Assembly (NCBI GenBank): GCA_016704425.1
Contig: JADJAC010000002.1
Location: forward strand, 1 to 64,000
Length of the DNA: 64,000 nucleotides
Direction: 5' to 3'
DNA from: Sphingomonadales bacterium
GTDB lineage: Bacteria > Pseudomonadota > Alphaproteobacteria > Sphingomonadales > Sphingomonadaceae
Positions 19,475 through 28,114 of the stretch are shown piece after piece. Position 1 is the first letter of the stretch; every line of letters starts with the position of its first letter. The position numbers were made by a program, and so were the translations under genes. The notes under the pieces were generated by a model. The model saw nothing but the letters and a program-made list of their open reading frames with translations, was not told where the DNA came from and searched no databases.

Positions 19475-21924
19475 ATGAAAGTGAGAAACGCGCTACACCT
19501 TGGTGTGCCCGCGTTGGTGATCGCTGCTGCAATGACGTCGCCTGCTTTGGCCGCTGCTGCACAGGATTCGCCGGAGGCTGAAAGTTCGGCCAGAGTAGGG
19601 GGAATCAAAGAGATCGTCGTTACGGCGCAGAAACGTGCCGAACGTGTTAACGACATCGGTATGTCGATCCAGGCGATCGGCAGTGACGACCTGACAAAGC
19701 TTGGCGTCATCGATACTGCAGACCTTTCGAAGATCACGCCCGGTTTCACGGCGGCCTACGGCAGCCGATTTACACCATCCGTGGTATCGGTTTCCTGGAC
19801 ACCTCGCTCGCCGGGTCTCCGACCGTCAGCTCGTATGTCGACCAAGTACCGCTGCCCTATTCCATCCTGACGCTCGGCCCCTCGCTCGATCTTGAGCGTG
19901 TCGAAGTTCTGAAGGGTCCGCAGGGCATTCTGTTCGGTAACAACGCCACGGGCGGTGCGATCAACTTCATCGCCGCCAAGCCTACCGATGATTTCTCGGT
20001 CGGCGCAAAGATCAGCTATGGCCGTTTCGACAGCCTGGATGCTGAAGGCTTCATTTCCGGACCGATCAGCGACAACGTCGGCTTCCGCGTGGCGGTTCGT
20101 CGTCAGTCGATGGACGATTGGCAGAAGGGCTATACGACGCCCCTGACATCGGGTCAGCGCGACGTCTGGATCGGCCGGGCGATGCTGGAGTTCGAACCGA
20201 CCGAAACGTTCTCCGCACTGTTGAGCATTTATGGCTGGAAGGACAAATCCGACACGCCGGTCGGCCAGTTCTTTGGCGTAGAGCCGCTCAACCCCACCAA
20301 TGGTGTTGATCCGCGCATCATCGCCTATCCGCTGGCACCGCATAATCCGCGCGCTGCCGACCGTAGCGTGTGCGTCAACAACTCGATTTTCAACGAGCCG
20401 TTCAACCAGATTCCGGAACCCTTCGGATATTCGCCGGATCGTCCGACGACGGCGGAAAATTGTACCAGTCTCGCACGCGACAACACCTTCTATCAGTTCT
20501 CGTTGCGCATGGAGCTGGAACTGTCGCCGGACATCAAGTTGACGTCGCTGAGCTCGTATGAGCGCTTTGACCGCAACCAGCCGGTTGAAGGTGATGGCAT
20601 CATCTATCAGAACTATGAGGCGCAGTCGGAAGGCTACATCGACGTTCTGTATCAAGAACTTCGCCTCAGCGGTGAGTTCGGCAACGGCGGTAACTGGATC
20701 GTCGGCGCGAACTATGAACGTGACAAGACGTTCGATAGCTTCCTGGCGACCTTTAGTGGTTCGTCGTCCACCCCGGCGCTCGGCATCAACCTCGGCCCGA
20801 CGATGACGCAGAACCGTCAGACCACTGACACTTATGCGGTGTTCGGTAACGTGCAGGTGCCGCTCAGCGATCAGATCACCGTCTATGGCGGCCTCCGCTA
20901 TACGTCCGTCAAGAAGGACTATATCGGTTGCGGTTACGACGGCGGCGACGGTACCTGGGCAGCGACTTCGAAGCTGATCCAGGATCTGTTGGCGGATATC
21001 TATGGATATACGCCCGCGGGTGTCGATGTCGGGCCGTTCGGTTGCGCCACGACGGGGCCGGCACCGACCTATAATCCGCTTCCGGCCGGTTTCCCGGACG
21101 AGCTGAACGAAGATAACGTATCGTTCCGCGCGGGTATCGACTTCAAGCCGGTTCAGGATACGCTGCTCTACGCCAACGTTAGCCGCGGCTATAAGGCAGG
21201 CGTGTTCCCGACGGTTGCGACCAGTTCCTTCGTTCAGCTGGAACCGGCGCGGCAGGAACAGCTTACCGCCTATGAAATCGGCGCCAAGAGCACTCTGTTT
21301 GATCGCAGGCTGCAACTGAACGGCGCGGTTTTCTACTACGACTACAAGGACAAGCAGATCCTCGGCGCGCTTAACGACCTGGTCTTCGGTGCGTTGCCGG
21401 CTCTCGTGAACGTGCCGAAATCGGACGTTAAGGGCTTCGAACTTTCGGTTGTCGCGAGCCCGACGCCTGCCTTGCAGTTCTCCGGTGGTGTCAGCTACGC
21501 CAAGAGCCGGGTGAAGGGGGATTATTTCAACTTTGACCCGTTCGGACGTCTGGCCAACTTCAAGGGTCAGCCGTTCCCGAGCGCTCCGCCATGGAGTGGC
21601 TTCGTCGACGCTCAGTACAATTTCCCGCTGGGTAATCTGGAAGGCTATGTTGGTGGTACTGTCAACTATCAGGACAAGACCAACAGCTTCTTCTACGTCA
21701 CCGATCCCGAGGCTGACCCGCCGGGGGATATTCTGGAGCAGAAGGCCCGTACGCTGGTCGATCTCCGCGCCGGTATCGAGAAAGACAACTGGTCCCTGCA
21801 AATCTGGGGTCGCAACGTCTTCAACAAATGGTACTGGAACGGTGCTAAACACGTGCAAGACGTGGTGCTCCGCTACACCGGCATGCCGGCAACTTACGGC
21901 ATGACGTTCAGCTGGAAGATGTAA
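19475..21924 (+). pseudogene. TonB-dependent receptor, passenger B copy (frameshift near 5' end)
   Basis: This is the same receptor as in passenger A, from the ATG at 19475. At 19762 it reads GGCAGCCGATTTACACC, one base short of the frame that would give Gly-Thr-Pro-Ile-Tyr-Thr-Ile-Arg. The N-terminal 95 residues therefore run out of frame while the remaining 700 or so residues, including plug and barrel, are open to 21924. The 3' part is intact, unlike in passenger A. If the missing C is a read error this is a complete receptor of about 816 residues, so this copy is the better guide to the true sequence. Outer-membrane import of an unknown ligand, energised by TonB, is the family role. Confidence 0.85.
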
Positions 21925-21941
21925 TCGCGTAATCGGTAGTT

Positions 21942-21987
21942 AGTCCCCGGGGACCATTGCTTTGTTGCATGGCTCCCCGGGGACTTT
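21942..21987 (+). terminator. Rho-independent terminator after the TonB receptor (passenger B)
   Basis: Exact repeat of the hairpin at 14844-14889 (AGTCCCCGGGGA with TCCCCGGGGACT and a short T-stretch), 18 bases after the receptor stop. Confidence 0.7.
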
Positions 21988-22150
21988 CTCCGTCTCTTGT
22001 CGGCCCCTCGCTCAAATGGGAGCATGGGGTGCCTGACCTTACCGCCATCGGAATCTGTCGGAGCGTGGCTCCTTCGCCCGTGGGCATGGCGCACGGTGTT
22101 TTCTGAACATCCCTGTTGATCTTGCGGCCTGATTCGTCGGATCAAGGGCC

Positions 22151-22754
22151 ATGGTTTCACGCCCTCTCCTGCTTGCCGTTGCATTATCTGCATCTATTGT
22201 CGTCGGAGCTTATGCTTGGTCGCAGCGGTGTGTTCATTGCCCCGCCGATCCGGGCGAACTGCTTGTGGCACATGCGGGGGGTATCCGAGCGGCATCTACG
22301 CCAATGATGAGGCGTCACTAGATGCGGCCAAAGCCAACGGTTTCAAACTGATAGAGCTGGATTTCGCGCAAGAGGGGGACACTCTCGTCCTTCAGCATGA
22401 CCTTTCCAAACCGGTCGCGATGTCGCTCGACGATCTTATCCGCTGGCTCGACCGGAACCCCGGTCCGAAGATCATAACAGACATAAAGAGTGACAATCTG
22501 GCCGGGCTGGCAATCTTGAAGGCAGCGGCGGGCGATCATCTCGAACGCTTCATCCCCCAGATTTACAGCCTGGATGAATACACGCCGGTCATCGCTATGG
22601 GGTTTCAGGCGCCGATCTTTACCGTCTATCGCATCCGCCCCGGTGAGGAGCCTGTCGCGGAGGCAAACAAGCTGCCGCTTCGCGCCGTAACCATGCCGGC
22701 AGAGCGATATCAACTGGCCGATCGCGTGACGCATCCGGTCTATCTGCATACGTT
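22151..22754 (+). pseudogene. Glycerophosphodiester phosphodiesterase-like gene, passenger B, 3'-truncated by IS copy 3
   Basis: This is the same gene as at 15053. Here the first 52 codons read through signal peptide and the GELLVAHAGG motif in one frame. The G-run near 22280 (six G after the C) is one short of the length that would join it to YPSGIYANDEAS and the rest of the GDPD core. Thus one missing G breaks this copy, and the IS at 22755 removes the 3' end. The gene begins 230 bases after the receptor on the same strand, suggesting a link between outer-membrane uptake and hydrolysis of a phosphodiester. That is inference. Confidence 0.8.
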
Positions 22755-22920
22755 TGTCAATCGGCGTTCAATCGGGACCCCCTATCGGCGCGCAAAAGGG
22801 ACCCCGTTAGCGTTGCATAGATCGATCGACGTTGGGCGCGGGTTTCGCGCTGCTGGCGGCGTAGGAAGGGCGTAGCCCGACCGGAGGCGTCAGCAGCGCG
22901 AAGGCGTTTTTCTGATCGGG

Positions 22921-23649
22921 TCAGCTGCGGTTTTTGAAGCGCCAGCTGTCGTTGCCGGTCTCGACGATGTCGCAATGGTGGGTGATGCGGTCGAGCAGCG
23001 CGGTGGTCATCTTCGGGTCGCCGAACACGGTGGGCCACTCGCCGAAGGCGAGGTTGGTGGTGATGATGACCGAGGTCTGCTCGTAGAGCTTGCTGATCAG
23101 GTGGAACAAGAGCTGCCCGCCGGATCGGGCGAACGGCAGATAACCCAGTTCATCGAGCACCACGAGATCGAGTCGGCTGAGCTGGGCGGCGATGGATCCG
23201 GCTTTGCCGATACGCGCCTCTTCCTCGAGCCGGGTGACGAGATCGACCGTGTTGAAGTAGCGCCCACGGGCACCGACACGCACGACGCTGGCGGTGATTG
23301 CGGTGGCCAGATGGGTCTTGCCCGTCCCTGTGCCGCCGATGAGCACGATGTTGCGGCGACCGGGCAGGAACGAACCTGCGTGCAGGGAACGCACCAGCCC
23401 TTCGTTGATAGGGGTGCCCTCGAACACGAAGGCATCGAGGTCCTTGATTACAGGCAGCTTGGCCGCGGTCATGCGGTAGCGGATCGAGGCAGCATGACGA
23501 TGCGCTGCTTCTGCCCGCAGCAGGTCGGTCAGGATCTCGTTGGTCGTGCGCTTGCGCTGCAGCCCGGTGGTTACCGCCTCGTCGAAGGCTCCTGCCATGC
23601 CCTTGAGGCCGAGCGCGCGCATCGCCTCGATCATTTCATGCCGCTGCAT
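22921..23649 (-). CDS. istB: IstB-like ATP-binding transposition helper (IS21 copy 3)
   Basis: A 242-aa protein identical in reading to the copy-2 protein: N-terminal helices, Walker A GGTGTGKTHLA, Walker B VVLDELGYLPF and a C-terminal AAA+ portion ending RITHHCDIVETGNDSWRF. It starts at the ATG at 23649 and overlaps the istA stop by 14 bases, so the two are translated from one message with istA first. It acts as the ATP-dependent target-selection partner of IstA. Confidence 0.94.
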   Translation of the reverse strand: MQRHEMIEAMRALGLKGMAGAFDEAVTTGLQRKRTTNEILTDLLRAEAAHRHAASIRYRMTAAKLPVIKDLDAFVFEGTPINEGLVRSLHAGSFLPGRRNIVLIGGTGTGKTHLATAITASVVRVGARGRYFNTVDLVTRLEEEARIGKAGSIAAQLSRLDLVVLDELGYLPFARSGGQLLFHLISKLYEQTSVIITTNLAFGEWPTVFGDPKMTTALLDRITHHCDIVETGNDSWRFKNRS

Positions 23650-25150
23650 TGAAGCCTCGCACCGTATCGTAGCGCGCGCAGTCCGCGATCGGCGGGTGAC
23701 TGAGCTTGAGATCAACGACCACGTCCAGAGTGCGCTCGGATGGCGGGTCCCGGTATCGGGCCAGGATGTTGAGGATCACCTCGTCGCTGACGGCCCCGTT
23801 ATCGAGCGCTTCCCGGATCGCGGCCTCGACCGCTTCCAGACCATCGGTCATTACGGCTGCCAGTACGCGCACGAAGCGGCGGTCGGCTTCATCACCGCCG
23901 CCCAGCTTGCGCCGCAACCGCGTCAGTGCCGGTGGCAGGTCCCACCCCTGGAAGGGCGCGCCGTTCCGCAAAGCGCCGGGCTTGTTCGCCAGAACGGGCA
24001 GGTAATGCCAGGGATCATAGATCGTCCGGTCACGGCCGAAGTGCCGGGCATGCTCGGCGATTACCTCGTCGCCGAGGCGCACGACAATGCGGTCGGCATA
24101 GGCGCGGACCTGGACGGCCCGCCGCGCAGCCTTGGCCATGACTGAGTAGCGGTTGCGGTCGAAGCTGATCAGGCACGTGCCGGTCACGGCATGGGCGGTC
24201 TCGTGGAAGCCGTCGAAGGGCGCCAACATCGGCTGCAAGGCAGACCGTTCGAGGTCCAGCGCTTCGGCAACGGTCAGCTCCTTCTGCTCGGGATGCGCGT
24301 GCGTTGCGGCCCAGCGCAGGCACTCGGCCTCCAGCCACCCGTTGAGCTCCTCGATGCTGGCAAAGCGCAGGCGAGGCTGGAAGAACCGGCCCCGGATCGT
24401 CTGGACCTGATGTTCGACCTGACCCTTCTCCCATCCCGCCGCCGGCGAGCAAGCGGTCGGCTCGACCATGTAATGATCGGCCATGACCAGAAAGCGGCGG
24501 TTGAACACCCGCTCCTTGCCGACGAACACGGTGGTGACCGCGGTCTTCATGTTATCGTAGATGCCGCGCAGGGGAACGCCGCCAAAAAAGGCAAAGCCCC
24601 GGGCATGGGCGTCGAACACCATCTCCTGCGTCTCGCGCGGATAGGCCCGGACGTAGACAGCCCGCGACGCACACAGCCGCATCTGCGCCACCTTCACTCG
24701 CATCGGCTTGCCCGCGATCTCCACATCCTCGTGGCTCCAGTCGAACTGGTAGGCCTCGCCGGGCTTGAACATGAGCGGGATGAACGCGGGCGCCCCATCA
24801 CCCGCATCCTTGCGCCTCGCTTCCGTCCAGCGCCGGGCGTAGCGCCGGACCGCGTCGTAGGATCCCTCGAACCCCTCACGGCACAGCAGATCATGGATCC
24901 GGGTCATGCGCAGCCGATCACGCCGGTGCCGGGCCTCGTTCTCCGCCAGCAGCGTGTCGAGCCGCTCCTGAAACGGCCCAAGCCGGGGCAGCGGTTGAAC
25001 CGTGCGGCGATAATCGAACGCGCCTTCCGGCGCCCGGATCGCCTTGCGCACTACCTTGCGAGACAGCCGCAGATCGCGCGCAATCGCTTTGATCGCCTTC
25101 CCGCTCGCGTGCTCCCGCCGAATCCGAACAATCGTCTCCACCACCAACAT
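23636..25150 (-). CDS. istA: IstA transposase, IS21 family (intact)
   Basis: A 504-aa protein. Residues 1-60 hold a helix-turn-helix (ASGKAIKAIARDLRLSRKVV). The DDE catalytic core has the first Asp in AYQFDWSHEDVE (about 148), the second in RGIYDNMKTAV (about 210) and the Glu in GWEKGQVEHQVQ (about 255). The C-terminal part is the beta-rich Mu-like region. Length and order are normal for IS21 IstA. It is the only complete istA among the three copies and shows that the six-A run is the functional length. Confidence 0.94.
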   Translation of the reverse strand: MLVVETIVRIRREHASGKAIKAIARDLRLSRKVVRKAIRAPEGAFDYRRTVQPLPRLGPFQERLDTLLAENEARHRRDRLRMTRIHDLLCREGFEGSYDAVRRYARRWTEARRKDAGDGAPAFIPLMFKPGEAYQFDWSHEDVEIAGKPMRVKVAQMRLCASRAVYVRAYPRETQEMVFDAHARGFAFFGGVPLRGIYDNMKTAVTTVFVGKERVFNRRFLVMADHYMVEPTACSPAAGWEKGQVEHQVQTIRGRFFQPRLRFASIEELNGWLEAECLRWAATHAHPEQKELTVAEALDLERSALQPMLAPFDGFHETAHAVTGTCLISFDRNRYSVMAKAARRAVQVRAYADRIVVRLGDEVIAEHARHFGRDRTIYDPWHYLPVLANKPGALRNGAPFQGWDLPPALTRLRRKLGGGDEADRRFVRVLAAVMTDGLEAVEAAIREALDNGAVSDEVILNILARYRDPPSERTLDVVVDLKLSHPPIADCARYDTVRGFNAAA

Positions 25151-25262
25151 CCCGATCTCACCACCTGGAAAACCAGGCGGTCAACTACACCATCAGAATG
25201 AAGGGTCCCTTTTAGACGCCGATCACCCCGCTAACGGGGTCCCTTTTGCACGCCGGTCCACA

Positions 25263-25270
25263 TTCAAGAA
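25263..25270 (+). repeat. Right target-site duplication of the IS21 array
   Basis: TTCAAGAA, identical to 8501-8508. In the original DUF262 gene it encodes Phe-Lys-Lys together with the next base. Confidence 0.9.
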
Positions 25271-27191
25271 GGAGCGTATCCAGATAGCGTTCAACCCGCT
25301 CTCTGGCCGCTTCGATGTGGCCGATGCGGCCATCAAGAAAGACCGGGCCTTCATCCCGGATATCTCGGTGCTGTGGAGGCCGGACTTCAAGGCTGGCGCG
25401 TTCCGCAAGGCGTTTCTCTCTCAACTCAAGGAAATCCGCGAGATTTCCGATGAGGAGGAAATGGCCATCGAAGATGCCATCGACCATCTTCGCAATCTGC
25501 CGAACTACAATTTCGTCGCACTGACACTGGCTTCGTCGGTCGATGAGGAGACCATTGCCGAAGTCTTCGTGCGCATCAACGGCAAGGGCAAGGCGCTCAA
25601 CCAGGCCGACTTCATCATGACGCTGATGTCGGTGTTCTGGGAAGATGGCCGTGTCGAACTGGAGAACTTCTCGCTCCACGCCACCGTGCCGAGCGAAGGG
25701 CAGGCGTCGCCATACAACCATTTCATCAAGCCTTCTCCCGACCAGATGCTGCGCGCCACCGTAGGGCTGGCGCTGAAGCGGGCGAGGCTTGCCAATGTCT
25801 ACAGCGCGTTGCGCGGCAAGGACGCGGCGACCGGCGTAGACAATCCCGACAAGCGCGAGGGTCAGTTCACCCTAATGCGCGAAGCGCAGGCGGCGGTTCT
25901 GAACCTCGCCAACTGGCACCATTTTCTCGATGCGCTCAAGCTGGCGGGATACCGTGGGCAGAAGATGGTCAGCTCGGAAGCGGCCATCATTTTCAGCTAT
26001 GTGCTCTACCTCATCGGCATCCGGGACTACGGTATCGACCGCACCCGGATGCGGCAGGCCATCGCCGAATTCTACTTCATGGCATCGATGACGGGGCGAT
26101 ACACAAGTTCTCCCGAAACCCGGTTCGAAGCCGATCTTGGCCAGGTCCGCGATCTGGCAAGTGGTGAAGTGTTCGTCGCAAAACTCCGCGAGATTTGTGA
26201 TACAACGCTGACCAATGATTACTGGGAAATCACGCTGCCCAGCCAGCTCGCGACTTCGGCGGCGCGCAGCCCGACGCTTTTCGCCTATCAGGCTTCGCTC
26301 ATCATGTTGGATGCGCCTGCGCTTTTCAGCCCGCTCAAACTTGCGGCCATGGTTGATCCGGCGATCAAGGGATCGAAAGCATCGCTGGAGCAGCATCACC
26401 TGTTCCCGCGTGCCTATCTCGAAGCCCAAGGCGTCACCGATCTGAAGCTGATCAATCAGATTGCCAATTTCGCGCCGGTTGAATGGCCGGACAACATCAA
26501 GATCGGGAAGCAGCCTCCTGCGGAATATGTCCCGGCGATTGATTCCCAGATGACGGCTGCGGAACGGGAGCGCGTGTACGGTCTGCACGCCCTGCCGCAC
26601 CTCTGGTGGGAACTGCCCTACGATCAGTTTCTGGTTGAGCGCCGCCTTCGCATGGCGCAGGTCGTCCGGCGCGCATGGGAGCGGTTGCGCGGTGACGCAG
26701 CTATTGAGGCCGTGTCGCCGCCCTCAGTCGCAGAGCTAATTGTGGGCGGCGAAACTGGTGCCGTGGAGTTCAAATCAACGCTCCGCATCAATTTACACAC
26801 GGGCCAGCCCGACGAAAAGATGCATCTGTCGGCGCTCAAGACGATTGCAGGGTTTCTGAACGCCAAGGGCGGCACATTACTCATCGGGGTTGCTGATGAT
26901 GGTGAGGTTCTCGGGATCAGCGCCGATGGTTTCCCGAACGAAGACAAGATGGGACTGCACCTCGTCAATCTCATCAAGGACCGGATCGGGGAAATTTTTC
27001 TGCCCTATGTCCATCCTCACTTCGATGACCAGCAAGGCGAGCGGGTTCTCATTGTCAGGTGCGAGCCTGGTCCGAAAGCCGCCTTCCTCAAGGATGGCAA
27101 AGAGCAGCGGTTCTTCGTTCGCGGCGGCAACGCCACCACCGAGCTAAGCGGCGCGGCGATTACCGATTACATCAATCATCGTTTCAGCTAG
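25263..27191 (+). pseudogene. 3' part of DUF262-HNH-AlbA_2 gene, separated from its start by the IS21 array
   Basis: The frame entering from the IS end continues the DUF262 protein of 8186-8508 exactly (KKERIQIAFNPLSGRF). Counting in the rebuilt 747-aa protein, the DUF262 domain runs to about 400. It is followed by an HNH/DUF1524-like nuclease block, EQHHLFPRAYLEAQG with NQIANFAPVEWPDN, near 500-560. Residues about 600-745 are an AlbA_2/Schlafen-type domain (GGETGAVEFKSTL, KTIAGFLNAKGGTLLIGVAD). GmrSD-type enzymes restrict modified or foreign DNA in a nucleotide-dependent manner, and SspE of the Ssp defence system is related. The added AlbA_2 domain suggests nucleic-acid or nucleotide binding. 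With its start 16.7 kb away and no obvious new start, the gene should be inactive. Confidence 0.88.
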
Positions 27192-27253
27192 AAGGTCGGC
27201 GGTTAGTCGGCTGGATTTGCAATTAGACGCTCGAAAATGAGAAGGCCAAAGAG

Positions 27254-27703
27254 TTGGTAGATCGTTCACCTGAAGGAATAATCGAGTTCGCGACAGTTCG
27301 CGCCCAGCAGGCATGGGACGACCACAAGCAGCCATATCTGCTTGCGCGGTTAAGTCCCGATCTTATGGCTGAGGGGATCGATTATCGGGAAGTCCTCGGG
27401 GAGCAAAAGCTCAAAGAGTTTCTTGCTTCACATTCTGAGAAGATAAAGGTGACCGTACATCCGCAGCAGAAAGCCAAAATTGGGTTGCTGCCCGCTGATG
27501 TGGATTTCCAGTATGATCCCGTGCCTGAAGCTGCAACTCATTCGCCTCCCAAGAGGTCAACGCCAGATTCAGGTCTTCACGGGTCGAAGCGTCGCTATAT
27601 TGTTGGTAGCTTCCTTCAGATGGTTTCTGAGCTCGATGAGGCGGACGCTAAGCAAGTGGAAATTCCTGCTCACATTCTTGCGAAGCTCCTGCGCGAGAAA
27701 TGA
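27254..27703 (+). CDS. Small winged-helix/LOTUS-like hypothetical protein
   Basis: A 149-aa protein with no ATG in its frame. The best start is TTG at 27254, nine bases after GAGAAGG; the ATG at 27237 is in another frame and stops at once. The first 80 residues look like a small winged helix (PYLLARLSPDLMAEGIDYRE, then KLKEFLASHSEKIKVTV and a P-x-x-x-KIGLLP end), a pattern that reminds me of OST-HTH/LOTUS domains; this is not a confirmed match. The rest is a polar linker followed by a short helix pair (FLQMVSELDEADAKQVEIPA). It overlaps the next gene by four bases (ATGA), so the two are coupled, and lies 62 bases after the AlbA_2 stop, in the same operon. Function unknown. Confidence 0.6.
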   Translation: MVDRSPEGIIEFATVRAQQAWDDHKQPYLLARLSPDLMAEGIDYREVLGEQKLKEFLASHSEKIKVTVHPQQKAKIGLLPADVDFQYDPVPEAATHSPPKRSTPDSGLHGSKRRYIVGSFLQMVSELDEADAKQVEIPAHILAKLLREK

Positions 27704-28090
27704 GGATCGTCATCGCCGTCGCGACGGCGAATGGTGCGCTTCGGTCTTTCCTGGCCAAGCAGCGACCAAACGTCGTTCCGCAGGGGACTGTTCAGAAAGG
27801 CTATTTTGCTGAGCGGCAAGCACGCTTTTTCGTCCAACTTCAAGCGATTGACGAGAAGGTTAGTGCAGACTCGCTCGGTGCGTGGCTGAGGCGCATCGCA
27901 AATCCAGCGGATGCATTGATCCTACTGATCGATAAGGATTCGCGCCATCTGGTTCAATCCTATGAAGATGCATACTTTATCGCTGAGATTCCTGAATATC
28001 CTGGCTCTGTCATGCAGAACCAGGTCAGTGCCACGCTTGCACCAATTATCCGACACTTTGGAAATTTCTGCCGCTTGTTTGACTCGCAGA
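27700..28090 (+). pseudogene. 5' part of unknown 278-aa protein, interrupted by IS66 element
   Basis: Codons 1-130 begin at ATG 27700 (MRIVIAVATANGALRSFLAK). The pattern alternates short strands and helices: PADALILLIDKDSRHLVQS looks like a nucleotide-fold strand-helix unit with two acidic residues, and YFIAEIPEYPGSVMQNQVSA follows. I do not recognise the family. The apparent frame continues into the IS66 end, but that tail (from KAAARR) is insertion sequence. Removing the IS and one 8-base duplication joins this part to 30554 in the same frame and gives 278 residues. Coupled to the gene before it. Confidence 0.75.
28083..28090 (+). repeat. Left target-site duplication of the IS66-family element
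   Basis: CTCGCAGA at 28083-28090 recurs at 30546-30553. Eight bases is the usual duplication length for IS66-family elements. Confidence 0.93.
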
Positions 28091-28114
28091 GTAAGCGTGT
28101 CCTGAAGGCCGCAG

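Larger units (their letters stand above)
8509..25262. mobile_element. Tandem composite array: three IS21-family copies alternating with two passenger segments
   Basis: The order is IS copy 1 (8509-11017), passenger A (11018-15657), IS copy 2 (15658-18110), passenger B (18111-22754), IS copy 3 (22755-25262). The passengers are near-identical with the same end points: each begins inside an S24-like gene (GCCAAGGGCTTGG) and ends inside a GDPD-like gene (CTGCATACGTT). The full array is flanked by one 8-base duplication (TTCAAGAA), so it sits in the DUF262 gene as one insertion. This is what tandem amplification of a compound transposon (IS-passenger-IS) would leave, through unequal crossing-over between IS copies before or after insertion. 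An assembly expansion is possible and must be excluded with spanning reads. Confidence 0.88.
22755..25262 (-). mobile_element. IS21-family insertion sequence, copy 3 (intact)
   Basis: A 2508-bp copy with both genes open. The ends match TGTCAATCGGCGTTCAATCG (left) and CGCCGGTCCACA (right). The right end abuts TTCAAGAA, the outer target duplication. The outer right repeat and inner left repeat share CAAAAGGGACCCCGTTAGCG. This copy can supply transposase to the whole array. Confidence 0.93.

Noticed and set aside
19756..21858. 700-codon open frame on the minus strand across the TonB receptor copy B
   Set aside because: Antisense to a clear receptor gene; sequence is Arg/Asp/Val-rich with no family pattern. 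Long antisense frames are common in GC-rich genes of this codon bias.
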